Below the pieces are notes generated by a model, which saw only the letters and a program-made list of their open reading frames with translations, had not been told where the DNA came from and searched no databases. DNA of 64,000 nucleotides from Staphylococcus kloosii (GTDB lineage: Bacteria > Bacillota > Bacilli > Staphylococcales > Staphylococcaceae), in the NCBI RefSeq assembly GCF_003019255.1, contig NZ_CP027846.1, positions 310,001-374,000 of the forward strand. The letters run 5' to 3'. The translations under genes were made by a program, and so were the position numbers. Every line of letters begins with the position of its first letter. The first letter of the stretch is position 1. Shown piece by piece: positions 43,196-52,507 of this stretch.

Positions 43196-44551
43196 CTATG
43201 AACGCTTAACGCGTGTCTTTTTGACTTTGTACACGATAAATCCAATAACAAATCCTAATAGTGCAGGGGTTACCCAACCCATACCAATTGTAAAGAATGG
43301 TAGGTATTTTTGACTAAATGAGATTATACTATGTGCAAATTGTGTATTTACAATGATTGCTGGGCTAGCTTTGATACCGTCCGCAAACGAGGCCACTAGC
43401 GTGAAATAGGTAGTAAATTGATAGACAATTTTCGAATGATTAAATAATGAACTGAATAGTGTGAGTAAAATAATCGTAATGGCTAACGGATATAAGAACA
43501 TTAATACCGGTGTTGAATAAGCGATAATTTTTGTTAAACCGATATTAGCAAAAACGCAAGAAATGATACTAACGACTGTCGCAAACATTAAATAATTTTG
43601 TTTTGGAAATAGCTCTGAAAATGTTTCTGAAAATGCCGTAATTAAACCTATAGCTGTTTTTAAACATGCAACGATAATGATTAATGACAGTAAAATAATG
43701 CCATAATCGCCTAAGTAATATTGTGCAATTTGTGCGAGTGCGATACCGCCATTTTCGCTCATTTTGAAATGGCCTAAACTCATCGTACCCATAAATGCTA
43801 ATAAGCTGTATATAACACCCATTAAAATGATGCTGATCGTACCGGATTTTACTGTTTCTTTGGCAATGTGACTAGGATTGGTAACACCAAGCTTTTTAAT
43901 CGTTGTAACGACGATAATACCAAAAGCGAGTGCTGCTAAGGCATCTAATGTGTTGTAGCCGTCTATAAATCCTTTTAATAGAGCACTGCTTTCATAATCT
44001 GGGCTAATTTTAGCATTGGAAATATCACCCATAGGATTAATAAAGGCTAATACGATCAATAATCCTAACAATATTAAAAATACTGGATTTAGAAACTTCC
44101 CAATGTATTCTAAAATTCTAGAAGGCTTTTTAGAGAAAAACCAAGCCACAAAAAAGAACAATACGCTAAAGATGAGTAGGTACAATGTGATTGATGATTT
44201 AGAAATAAATGGTGTGAAAGCTATCTCAAATGAAGTTGTAGCTAATCTCGGTAATGCATAAAACGGGCCAATGACGAGATAAAGTAATATTGTGAAAATG
44301 TATGCATATTTAGTACTTACTCTTGAAGCAATATCAAAAATACCATTTGTCTTAGAAATACCTATAGCGATAATGCCTAAAAAAGGTAAACCAATTGCTG
44401 TAAGCAAGAAACCTAAATCTGCCTTAAAAATATTTGAACCGGCTGATTGGCCTAAATGTATAGGGAATATAAGGTTACCTGCGCCAAAAAACAAGCCGAA
44501 TAATAGTGAGCCAATAAATATATTTTCTTTGAAACTAAGTTTATTTTTCAT
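43196..44551 (-). CDS. brnQ: BrnQ branched-chain amino acid:cation symporter
   Basis: 451 residues with 12 helices. LSFKENIFIGSLLFGLFFGA and GNLIFPIHLGQSAG are the family start, followed by GPFYALPRLATTSFE and DGYNTLDALAALAFGIIV. It imports leucine, isoleucine and valine with Na+ or H+. The start ATG (44551) and its ribosome site lie in a 55-base tandem duplication, so a second identical start region sits upstream out of frame. Confidence 0.93.
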   Translation of the reverse strand: MKNKLSFKENIFIGSLLFGLFFGAGNLIFPIHLGQSAGSNIFKADLGFLLTAIGLPFLGIIAIGISKTNGIFDIASRVSTKYAYIFTILLYLVIGPFYALPRLATTSFEIAFTPFISKSSITLYLLIFSVLFFFVAWFFSKKPSRILEYIGKFLNPVFLILLGLLIVLAFINPMGDISNAKISPDYESSALLKGFIDGYNTLDALAALAFGIIVVTTIKKLGVTNPSHIAKETVKSGTISIILMGVIYSLLAFMGTMSLGHFKMSENGGIALAQIAQYYLGDYGIILLSLIIIVACLKTAIGLITAFSETFSELFPKQNYLMFATVVSIISCVFANIGLTKIIAYSTPVLMFLYPLAITIILLTLFSSLFNHSKIVYQFTTYFTLVASFADGIKASPAIIVNTQFAHSIISFSQKYLPFFTIGMGWVTPALLGFVIGFIVYKVKKTRVKRS

Positions 44552-44626
44552 GATGATTTATGCTGTCTCCTAATATATTTTCTTTGAAACTAAGTTTATT
44601 TTTCATGATGATTTATGCTGTCTCCT
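44517..44626. repeat. 55-bp tandem duplication over the brnQ translation start
   Basis: 44517-44571 is repeated at 44572-44626 without change. Each unit has the TTAGGAGACAG ribosome site, ATG and first codons of brnQ. Since 55 is not a multiple of three, the upstream copy starts a 21-codon leader frame that runs past the true start and stops at about 44541. Confidence 0.9.
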
Positions 44627-44645
44627 AATATGTTTTCATTCAATT

Positions 44646-44861
44646 TTAAATAAGATGTTGGCGTAGAACGTAAAATTTATGCAAATTAATACGTTGGATA
44701 GGACGAACAATACGCTTATGATTGCATCCAAAATTAAGAAGTATTGCATAGTCCACTAACACACTTATTAAAGCATTATAACAAGCATGAGAGACAACTG
44801 GAAGAACAAATAAAGATGGTGTGCGATATAAATAACACATATAAAGTACTCGTTTTGTCAT
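44646..44861 (-). CDS. Small hypothetical open frame upstream of brnQ
   Basis: 71 codons, MTKRVLYMCYLYRTPSLFVL to YVLRQHLI, with AGGA seven bases before the ATG. One or two hydrophobic stretches, basic end, no recognised family. It may be a remnant or a chance frame in the brnQ upstream region. Confidence 0.25.
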   Translation of the reverse strand: MTKRVLYMCYLYRTPSLFVLPVVSHACYNALISVLVDYAILLNFGCNHKRIVRPIQRINLHKFYVLRQHLI

Positions 44862-45371
44862 AAATAATTCCTGAAAAATATCTTCATAAGTAAATATAAA
44901 AAATAATTAATAATATTTGGTAGTGTTAATTATATTTACTTAGTTTAGTAAAAAATTGTTAACTCTTTAATCACTAGGAATTTTATATATTTCAATTTAT
45001 ACGTTCTTTAGGTCTATATGATTTAACTTTAGCTAATATAATGAGTTCTCATGTTTTATCGTTGAGTGGAGATTAAATTACTGAAAAGGCAAATAAATTA
45101 GAAAAACTAAAAAAGTAAGTGTCGGTTATAATGCCCTTGATAATGAGCTAATTCAAGTGCACCAACAAAATAAAATACTAATTATAAATATGTTATATAC
45201 TCTAATAAATAAACATATCAATTAATAATAATCGTAGGTTATTACTTAACTATAAAAAATTTGATATTATTATAGAATAATATCAATAGATAGTAATATT
45301 TATTAAAAATTTGTAAATTAATATAATAAGAAATATAAGAGTAGTAAATCTAAAAAAATGGAGATAGAAAA
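44862..45371. other. Gene-free stretch
   Basis: AT-rich spacer with promoters for the divergent neighbours presumably inside. No open frame or strong hairpin was recognised. Confidence 0.55.
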
Positions 45372-47543
45372 TTGAATAAATTATCGATTATTATTACTTT
45401 TTACAATAAGGAAGATTACATTTTAGATTGTCTTGAAAGTTTGAAAAGACAACGCAATCAAGACTTTAACCTTATTATTGTTGATGATGGCTCAACTGAC
45501 GCATCTGCTAGCATAGTAAAAAAAGCTTTTGAAAATACATCTAAAGATATTAACTATATTACGTTGGATACGAATCATGGCCATGCATACGCTAGAAATA
45601 GAGCGCTTGATGAAGTTGAGACGCCTTATTTTATGTTCTTAGATGCCGACGACCAATTGGCAAGCTATGCCGTTGAATTTTATTTGTCTAAAGTCAATGG
45701 TTTAGATGGACTCGTTGCCCCTGTGCATAAGTTTAGTCTTAAAGATAGACCTCAGTATATAGATAAAGACCAGATTAGAGTAAAATATTTAACTCAAAAA
45801 TCAAACCCTAATTCGTTCTTACGAAAAAATACTGTTTGTAATATTTTATTTAAAACGGCAATCATCCAGGGTCATCATATTAGATTTAATGAAAATTTAA
45901 AAATATATATAGATACCTCATTCTTAGTTGATTATGTAAAATACACTGAAAAGTTCGTTAGAGTGTTGAATTATTCGTTCTACTATAGGGGAGAAATATA
46001 TGATCCATTTGAAGGTAATGCACTTAGTGATCAAGAATTTATTTTAACTTTTGAAGATTACGTTAATAGTTACTTTGATGCAATTCAAAGAACAGATAAT
46101 AAAAAAGTAAAAGAATTCTTAACTGAAAAAATGAAGAATAAAATAGAAGAAGGCTTTGATCCATCTTTAAAAGATATTGAAACTCGATATAATACGCTTG
46201 AAGAACCACTAGTAAGAGTCGTAAAATATTTAAAGTGGGATTTACTAAAAGATGCTAAAGTACTTTTTAAACTAGAAATGTTATTTTTATATTTTGATGC
46301 GATTGAAAATGCTAAATTTATCAACAATATTAGAAATATAAGCAGACACCTAAAAAATATTTTTACAAATGGTAAAATGAAAAATCTTTCTAAGTATTTA
46401 TTACTTGATAAAGAAGAAAATGTTGATGCAAATACTGTAATTTTTGAATCATTTGGTGGTAAAAATTATAGTGATAGTCCGAAATATATTTATGAATATA
46501 TGCAAAATCACTTCCCGCAATTAAATTATATTTGGGTGTTTAATAATCCGAAAAAGAATATAATTATGGGAAATGGGCAAAAAGTAAAAAAAGGTTCTAA
46601 AGCATACTATGATGCTTATTCTAAAGCTAAATTCTGGGTTGCTAATGCTAGATTACCGCAATATTTAAACAAAAAAGATAATCAAGAATATATTCAAACG
46701 TGGCATGGTACACCGTTGAAACGATTAGGTAATGACATGAAAGTCGTTAGAATGCCTGGTACGACAACGGCCAGATATAAAAAGAACTTCTACAATGAAA
46801 CAAAAAGATGGAATCACCTTGTTTCTCCTAATAGATATTCGACAGAAATTTTTAAATCTGCGTTTTGGATGAATGAAGAAAGAGTATGGGAAATCGGTTA
46901 TCCAAGAAACGATGTATTAGTTAATAGAATTAATGACGAAGACTTTAAAAATCGCCTGAGAAAAGATTTAAATATCCCAGAGGGTAAAAAAATCATTATG
47001 TATGCGCCAACGTGGAGAGACGATGAATTTATTAGACCAGGACAATATTTATTCGACTTAAGAATCAACTTAGAAAATTTACAAAAAGAATTAGGCGACG
47101 AGTATGTTATTTTACTGCGTATGCATTATTTGATTTCTAACGCCTTAGACTTAAAAGGCTACGAAGATTTTGCTGTCGACGTATCTAACTATAATGATAT
47201 TTCTGAGCTTTATTTAATTACAGATGCGCTTGTTACTGACTATTCTTCTGTAATGTTCGACTTTGGTATTTTAAAAAGACCTCAATTCTTCTTTGCTTAT
47301 GATATTGAAAAGTATGATAAAGGGTTAAGAGGATTTTATATGGACTATATGAAGGATTTACCTGGTGAGATTTTCACAGATGAATTTAAACTAGCTAAAG
47401 AGCTTAAAAATTTAGACGCTCATCAAGAGAAATATAAAGATAAAATTGAACAGTTTTATGAAAAATTCTGTTCCTTAGAAACAGGCGAAGCTTCTAAATT
47501 TATCGGGAATTATATTTATGATCAATCAAGATTAGAAGATTAA
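45372..47543 (+). CDS. Bifunctional GT2 glycosyltransferase / CDP-glycerol-type polymerase
   Basis: 723 residues. A family-2 glycosyltransferase domain (about 1-220) has LSIIITFYNKEDYILDCLES, LIIVDDGSTD and FLDADDQ. A CDP-glycerol glycerophosphotransferase (TagF-like) domain follows (about 350-715) with TWHGTPLKRLG, SPNRYSTEIF, IMYAPTWRDDEF and LVTDYSSVMFDFG. The layout is that of teichoic-acid or poly(polyol-phosphate) synthases that both glycosylate and polymerise. Starts at TTG 45372 after TGGAGATAG. Single gene here; the specific polymer is unknown. Confidence 0.88.
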   Translation: MNKLSIIITFYNKEDYILDCLESLKRQRNQDFNLIIVDDGSTDASASIVKKAFENTSKDINYITLDTNHGHAYARNRALDEVETPYFMFLDADDQLASYAVEFYLSKVNGLDGLVAPVHKFSLKDRPQYIDKDQIRVKYLTQKSNPNSFLRKNTVCNILFKTAIIQGHHIRFNENLKIYIDTSFLVDYVKYTEKFVRVLNYSFYYRGEIYDPFEGNALSDQEFILTFEDYVNSYFDAIQRTDNKKVKEFLTEKMKNKIEEGFDPSLKDIETRYNTLEEPLVRVVKYLKWDLLKDAKVLFKLEMLFLYFDAIENAKFINNIRNISRHLKNIFTNGKMKNLSKYLLLDKEENVDANTVIFESFGGKNYSDSPKYIYEYMQNHFPQLNYIWVFNNPKKNIIMGNGQKVKKGSKAYYDAYSKAKFWVANARLPQYLNKKDNQEYIQTWHGTPLKRLGNDMKVVRMPGTTTARYKKNFYNETKRWNHLVSPNRYSTEIFKSAFWMNEERVWEIGYPRNDVLVNRINDEDFKNRLRKDLNIPEGKKIIMYAPTWRDDEFIRPGQYLFDLRINLENLQKELGDEYVILLRMHYLISNALDLKGYEDFAVDVSNYNDISELYLITDALVTDYSSVMFDFGILKRPQFFFAYDIEKYDKGLRGFYMDYMKDLPGEIFTDEFKLAKELKNLDAHQEKYKDKIEQFYEKFCSLETGEASKFIGNYIYDQSRLED

Positions 47544-47563
47544 GTTAAAATGTTAATGGTGAC

Positions 47564-47593
47564 AAACCAGACTGTATTACGCAGTTTGGTTTG
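47564..47593 (+). terminator. Terminator after the teichoic-acid polymerase gene
   Basis: AAACCAGACTG pairs with CGGTTTGGTTT-like CAGTTTGGTTT across TATTACG, then a T run. Confidence 0.8.
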
Positions 47594-47645
47594 TTTTTTT
47601 ATGCAAAAAAAGAAGAGGGGAGTCTCCCCTCAGTCATATATAATA

Positions 47646-48410
47646 TTATTTTATTGTGTTTCCACCATCAATGACGATGTTTTCGCCTGTAATAAAGTTA
47701 GTAGCGTCGCTTGCTAAAAATAATGCTACGGCAGCTACTTCAGATGGGTCGCCAAATCTGCCTAAAGGTATGCTATCAAGTTGCTCCTGGCGTTTTTCGC
47801 CTACCCATGCTTTATCGCTTAACTCAGTAGCGACAATGGTTGGTGCGATAGAGTTAACATTAATACCGTATTGTGCCCATTCATAGGCTAAGCTTTTAGT
47901 TACATTAACTATAGCAGCTTTAGTTGCGCCATAAGCGATATGATTATCTAAGGCTATTAACGCATTTTGGCTGGCCATGTTGATAATTTTGCCACCTTCA
48001 TTTTGTTCGATTAAGATACGTCCAACGATTTGAGCCAGTTTAAATGACGCAGTAAGGTTTAAATCAATTGTCTTGTCCCACAATTCAGCAGATATGTCTT
48101 TTGCCTTATCAAGTAGTGCAACACCAGCGCTATTTACTAGTATATCTATTCTGCCGAATTTTTCTTTAATTGCATGTACAGTTGCTTCTACTTGTTCGGC
48201 ATTTGTGATATTACATTTAAAGCCAAAAACATTAGCCTTACGGTGTTCAATATCCTCCACGTCATCTTTTAAATCGATAACGGCGACTATAGCACCTTTT
48301 TGGACATATAAATCGGTAATGGCTTCACCGATACCACTTGCACCTCCAGTAACGATGGCGACCTTGTCTGTAATATTAAAATTAATATCAAAACCTTTAA
48401 ATTCATTCAT
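47646..48410 (-). CDS. Short-chain dehydrogenase/reductase
   Basis: 254 residues, classical SDR: nucleotide motif VTGGASGIGEAI, NSAGVALL, catalytic Ser in IINMASQNAL and YGATKAA (Tyr-x3-Lys), ending FITGENIVIDGGNTIK. The family oxidises sugar alcohols or reduces ketones with NAD(P). It resembles polyol (for example threitol/erythritol-like) dehydrogenases, though the substrate is a guess. Monocistronic. Confidence 0.88.
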   Translation of the reverse strand: MNEFKGFDINFNITDKVAIVTGGASGIGEAITDLYVQKGAIVAVIDLKDDVEDIEHRKANVFGFKCNITNAEQVEATVHAIKEKFGRIDILVNSAGVALLDKAKDISAELWDKTIDLNLTASFKLAQIVGRILIEQNEGGKIINMASQNALIALDNHIAYGATKAAIVNVTKSLAYEWAQYGINVNSIAPTIVATELSDKAWVGEKRQEQLDSIPLGRFGDPSEVAAVALFLASDATNFITGENIVIDGGNTIK

Positions 48411-48783
48411 TTTATGTAACCCCTTTCATATAAAAACCATATTACTTTTTTATAATTTATTCAATAAAATAGTTTTAATTTTGTCTTAATAAAATATTAA
48501 TTCTTACATAATTATAATTATGCTTATATTTATGACTTAAATTGAAAAGATTTACTATAAGGTCATTTCTTTATTAATAACTACGTCTAAATTTGCTAAG
48601 TAAAAAGAAGCTAGATATTCTCATTTCTTACAAAATTATTTTAGTTTTTCATATTAATAGTATGTCCTAGCTCAATAGGGTATATAAAGTGATAAAAAAG
48701 GTATAGAAGTACAACTTTTGACAAACGGATAGCACTCCGTTTAACATGTAAACGTTCGAAAATTTTGTGGAGGAGATGTAGAG
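48411..48783. promoter_or_regulatory. Promoter region of the efflux gene with a dyad operator
   Basis: Mostly featureless AT-rich spacer. A -35 TTGACA (48718-48723) overlaps a dyad AAACGGA-TAGCAC-TCCGTTT at 48723-48742, of TetR-operator appearance, about 40 bases ahead of the next gene. No regulator gene is adjacent. Confidence 0.6.
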
Positions 48784-50181
48784 TTGGAAGATTTAAATCA
48801 ACGTAATAAAACACTGCTTATAGCCATTCTAATGGTAGGCTCATTTGTAGCCATTTTAAATCAAACATTAATGACTACGGCATTGCCTAGTATCATGAGG
48901 CAAATGGATTTATCTAGTAGTACCGTACAATGGCTGACATCAATCTTTATGTTAGTAAACGGTATTATGATTCCTATCACTGCATTTTTAACACAACGTT
49001 TTACAACCAGAACGTTATATTTTGCAGCGCTAACATTTTTTATAGTAGGTTCTGTAATATGCGTTGCAACTGATCAATTTGGTGTGATACTTGCAGGTCG
49101 TGCCGTTCAAGCTATGGGTGCGGGCATAATGATGCCATTAATGCAAACGGTCTTGTTCTTAGTTTATCCCTCAGATAAGAGGGGTCAAGCTATGGGAATG
49201 TTTGGCTTAGTTGTAGGCTTTGCGCCTGCTATTGGTCCAACTTTATCTGGTTGGGTCGTTTCTCAATATAGTTGGAAAGTTATTTTCTACATTTTATTAA
49301 TCGTAGCTATAGTAGATTTATTATTTGCTATAAAATTTGTAAAAAACGTAACCGATGTGACAAAACCAAAACTCGACAAAATGTCAGTAACGTTATCGAC
49401 GTTAGGTTTCGCTGCTTTATTATTTGGATTTAGTGAGGCAGGTAACCTTGGATGGACTCATCCTTTAATTTATTCGATGATTATCGTAGGTATTCTTATC
49501 TTAACGTTATTCGTACTAAAACAATTACGTATGGAAAAACCATTTCTTAACGTTCGCGTGTTTACTTATAAATCATTTACGATGAACATGATTTTAGTAT
49601 GTATCGTGTTTATTTCATTTATCGGTAGCCAAACGGTGCTGTCATTTTATTTACAAGATTTACATGGTTATTCACCATTAAAATCAGGACTAGCGCTTAT
49701 GCCTGGCGGAATTATCACAGGTATACTCTCTCCAGTTACTGGAAGAATATTTGATAAATATGGCGGTAAGTTATTATCTATCGTGGGCGTATCAATTGTT
49801 GTTATTACATCGTTCGCATTTACACAACTCAATGCGCACACGTCTTTCGCTTATGTAACAACGTTCTTTGCTATTTCATTAGCAGCAAATGCTATGGTGT
49901 TTAACCCGCTAACTACAGCAGCGTTGAATAATTTATCACGTGATTTAGTTCCACATGGAACATCTATGAATAATACGATGCGCCAAGTAGGGGCTGCAAT
50001 GGGTTCTGCAATGCTCGTAACAGTAATGAATACGGCAATATTAAATCCACATAAATATGGTATCGATGGTTTAGTGCACGGTGTTCGCGTGGCTTACATC
50101 GTCATTTGTGTAATCGCCGTGATTGGTTTAATATTAGCTATCTTTAATCCAACATCTAAAAAAGGTTATTCTGAATCTTAA
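48784..50181 (+). CDS. MFS drug exporter (DHA2 family, MdeA/EmrB-like)
   Basis: 465 residues, about 14 helices: SFVAILNQTLMTTALPSIMR, QWLTSIFMLVNGIMIPITAF, motif C-like GFAPAIGPTLSGWVV, and RDLVPHGTSMNNTMRQVGAA near the end. It is a proton-driven multidrug efflux pump of the EmrB/QacA type, closest in my view to MdeA of S. aureus. Starts at TTG 48784 behind GGAGGAGATG. The operator upstream suggests inducible expression. Confidence 0.88.
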   Translation: MEDLNQRNKTLLIAILMVGSFVAILNQTLMTTALPSIMRQMDLSSSTVQWLTSIFMLVNGIMIPITAFLTQRFTTRTLYFAALTFFIVGSVICVATDQFGVILAGRAVQAMGAGIMMPLMQTVLFLVYPSDKRGQAMGMFGLVVGFAPAIGPTLSGWVVSQYSWKVIFYILLIVAIVDLLFAIKFVKNVTDVTKPKLDKMSVTLSTLGFAALLFGFSEAGNLGWTHPLIYSMIIVGILILTLFVLKQLRMEKPFLNVRVFTYKSFTMNMILVCIVFISFIGSQTVLSFYLQDLHGYSPLKSGLALMPGGIITGILSPVTGRIFDKYGGKLLSIVGVSIVVITSFAFTQLNAHTSFAYVTTFFAISLAANAMVFNPLTTAALNNLSRDLVPHGTSMNNTMRQVGAAMGSAMLVTVMNTAILNPHKYGIDGLVHGVRVAYIVICVIAVIGLILAIFNPTSKKGYSES

Positions 50182-50188
50182 TAGTGAG

Positions 50189-50224
50189 GTCTGGGACATT
50201 AAATTGTCTCCAGACTTTTTTCAT
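50189..50224 (+). terminator. Terminator after the MFS exporter
   Basis: GTCTGGGACA / TGTCTCCAGAC stem with one bulge and TTTTTT tail. Confidence 0.78.
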
Positions 50225-50227
50225 ATC

Positions 50228-50291
50228 GACAGTAGATAGCTGAATAGAAAATGTGCTTGTATCAAGTTTCCTTCAACTGGAGTCCTTTTTC
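50228..50291 (+). repeat. Dispersed intergenic repeat, copy C
   Basis: AGTAGATAGCTGAATAGAAA and GTGCTTGTATCAAGTTTCCT then AACTGGAGTCC, matching copies A and B with substitutions. Directly follows a terminator, like copy A. Confidence 0.6.
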
Positions 50292-50481
50292 CATAGAGAG
50301 ATTGCAAAACTTTCTTGCATGATTCTCCTTTCTATTTTTAAGAAATTAAGCGTAGTGTGAGAGTGAAATTTAAGATAAGTAGTAACGATATAACTAGGAA
50401 AAACAGGGTAAAACTAACTGATTGCTTGATAGATTTGGGAAGAGATTAACATAGTAATAATTAATAAAGGTAGTGAAAATT

Positions 50482-50922
50482 ATGTTGAAAAACGAAGAGC
50501 ATCAAATTGCTTTAGAACAGGTAGAAAATCAAGTAACGATAACTAAATTTAATGAAACGCAGCAATATGATATTTTAGAACAAATTAATGAAGTACCTCA
50601 AAATGGTTATGCAATATTAAACCACTTGTATGTAAATCCAGGTTTTGAAGCGGATTTTGAGCAAGTATTTCTAAATCGCGACCAACATTTACAGGACGTT
50701 GAAGGTTTCCAAAGTTTATTATTTTTAAAACCGCAAATTGAGCATTTGCATTATGTAATAGTGACGATTTGGACTGATGAAGTAGCTTATAAAAATTGGC
50801 AAGCATCTAATGCTTACAAAGGATCTCACAAAAACAGAGGAACGCATAAAGGTGCGGATAAAAATATAGTTAATAGGGATTTATCGTTCAATATTGGTAT
50901 AAATTTATATGGTAATGTATAA
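50482..50922 (+). CDS. Antibiotic-biosynthesis-monooxygenase-fold protein (HmoB/TRAP-like)
   Basis: 146 residues. The carboxy half has the ABM fold: NGYAILNHLYVNPGFEADFE, HLQDVEGFQSLLFLKPQ and YVIVTIWTDEVAYKNWQAS. Related small proteins are heme-degrading enzymes (IsdG, HmoA/B) or TRAP. A candidate heme/active His lies in the last third (YKGSHKNRGTHKG), but assignment to heme degradation is not secure. ATG at 50482 is preferred over GTG 50473, which is too close to AAAGG. Confidence 0.7.
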   Translation: MLKNEEHQIALEQVENQVTITKFNETQQYDILEQINEVPQNGYAILNHLYVNPGFEADFEQVFLNRDQHLQDVEGFQSLLFLKPQIEHLHYVIVTIWTDEVAYKNWQASNAYKGSHKNRGTHKGADKNIVNRDLSFNIGINLYGNV

Positions 50923-51169
50923 ATTTAGCAAACTAAATTATTTTTTTAAATTGACTGGGTATACGTTAAAAGTTGCGTAACTCGGTCATTTTTACATTCA
51001 GTTAAATCATAAAGTAACAATATTCAACTCACGCCTTAATGTGACAATGTTCAACAGATAATAAATTTTAGCTAGGATGCAATTAGTCTTATACACAACC
51101 CTTCATTGACGAAATTTTCAGAAATATATAAAATATATACTTATATTCTTTAAATTAATGGGGGAAGTA

Positions 51170-52507
51170 ATGGAAGAGCAAAATTTTAAGCGCGCGATGA
51201 AGTCGCGCCATATTATGTTATTAAGTTTTGGTGGTGTTATTGGAACGGGTCTATTTTTAAGTTCCGGTTACACTTTGCAACAAGCCGGACCACTTGGTAC
51301 GGTGCTGTCTTATGTTGTTGGAGCAATACTGGTCTATCTTGTGATGCTGTGTTTAGGTCAACTTGCAATTAAACATCCTGTCACAGGTGGTTTTCATGTC
51401 TATGCTTCAAAATATTTACATCCCTCAATCGGTTATGTGGTGGCTTGGTTTTATTGGTTATGTTGGACGGTAGCACTTGGCTCGGAATTCACGGCGGTAG
51501 GGCTATTAATGCAAAAATGGTTCCCAGATATTCCGGTGGCTATATTTTCTGCAGTTTCAATTATATTTATTTTAATCTTCAATATTATTTCGACACGTTT
51601 TTATGCCGAAGTCGAATTTTATTTCTCATTAGTCAAAGTATTAACAATTATTGGGTTTATCGTGTTAGGTATTTTAGTCATAGTAGGTTTGATTCATTAC
51701 GATGGCTATAAAGGTACTGATACGATAGTAAATCGCTTTACAAATCCCGTATTTCCTCACGGTATAGGGTCCGTATTTTTAACTATGTTAGCAGTAAACT
51801 ATGCGTTTAGTGGTACTGAATTAATCGGAATAGCTGCAGGGGAAACGGAAGAACCGGAAAAGGTTATACCAAAAGCAATTAAAGCTACGTTGTGGCGTTT
51901 AGTTGTGTTCTTTATTGGTACAATGGTTATTATTTCGGTTTTAATTCCGAGTTACCAAGGTAAATCTCTAAAAAGTCCATTTGTAGTTATTTTACAAAAT
52001 ATCGGCGTACCTTATGCTGGGGATATTATGAACTTAGTTATTATAACGGCGCTACTCTCTGCGGCTAATTCTGGTTTATATGCGGCTAGTCGTATGATTT
52101 GGAGTTTATCAAATGAAGGTACAATGCCTAAGTGGTTTGGGAAATTAAACAAATACCATATGCCGATAAGGGCAACGATGTTTAGTATGATTGGTGGTTT
52201 ATTATCGTTATTATCAAGTATTTATGCCGCTGATACGCTTTATGTTGTATTAGTTTCTTTAGCAGGATTTGCGGTAGTCGTGGTTTGGATGAGTATTTGT
52301 GCATCATACTTTCAAGCGAAGCGAATCGACGCACAGTTGAACATACATATTGCAATTCCTATTGCAGGATTTATCTTATGTTTAATATCTTGTATTGGCA
52401 TGTTATTTGATACGAACCAAGCGCCAGCGCTCTATTTCGGTGTGCCTTTCGCAATTATAGCGATAGTATTTTACTTCGTTAAATATCATAAAAAAGGAGC
52501 AATTTAA
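51170..52507 (+). CDS. mmuP: Amino acid permease, probable S-methylmethionine transporter
   Basis: About 445 residues, 12-helix APC permease: SFGGVIGTGLFLSSGYTLQQ, GEFTAVG-like SEFTAVGLLMQKWF, and FSGTELIGIAAGETEEPEKV. The gene immediately downstream is a homocysteine S-methyltransferase, the mmuP-mmuM arrangement for using S-methylmethionine. ATG at 51170 with GGGGGAAG is chosen over the ATG four codons earlier. I saw no S-box or T-box in the 235 bases upstream. Confidence 0.88.
   Translation: MEEQNFKRAMKSRHIMLLSFGGVIGTGLFLSSGYTLQQAGPLGTVLSYVVGAILVYLVMLCLGQLAIKHPVTGGFHVYASKYLHPSIGYVVAWFYWLCWTVALGSEFTAVGLLMQKWFPDIPVAIFSAVSIIFILIFNIISTRFYAEVEFYFSLVKVLTIIGFIVLGILVIVGLIHYDGYKGTDTIVNRFTNPVFPHGIGSVFLTMLAVNYAFSGTELIGIAAGETEEPEKVIPKAIKATLWRLVVFFIGTMVIISVLIPSYQGKSLKSPFVVILQNIGVPYAGDIMNLVIITALLSAANSGLYAASRMIWSLSNEGTMPKWFGKLNKYHMPIRATMFSMIGGLLSLLSSIYAADTLYVVLVSLAGFAVVVVWMSICASYFQAKRIDAQLNIHIAIPIAGFILCLISCIGMLFDTNQAPALYFGVPFAIIAIVFYFVKYHKKGAI

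Noticed and set aside
44850..44868. Another att-like sequence (GTCATAAATAAT) near 44860
   Set aside because: Only the short AT-rich core matches; it lacks the GCAT part, so chance is the simpler explanation.
50923..51169. Possible S-box or T-box riboswitch ahead of mmuP-mmuM
   Set aside because: No S-box core or T-box AGGGUGG motif and no terminator hairpin in the leader.
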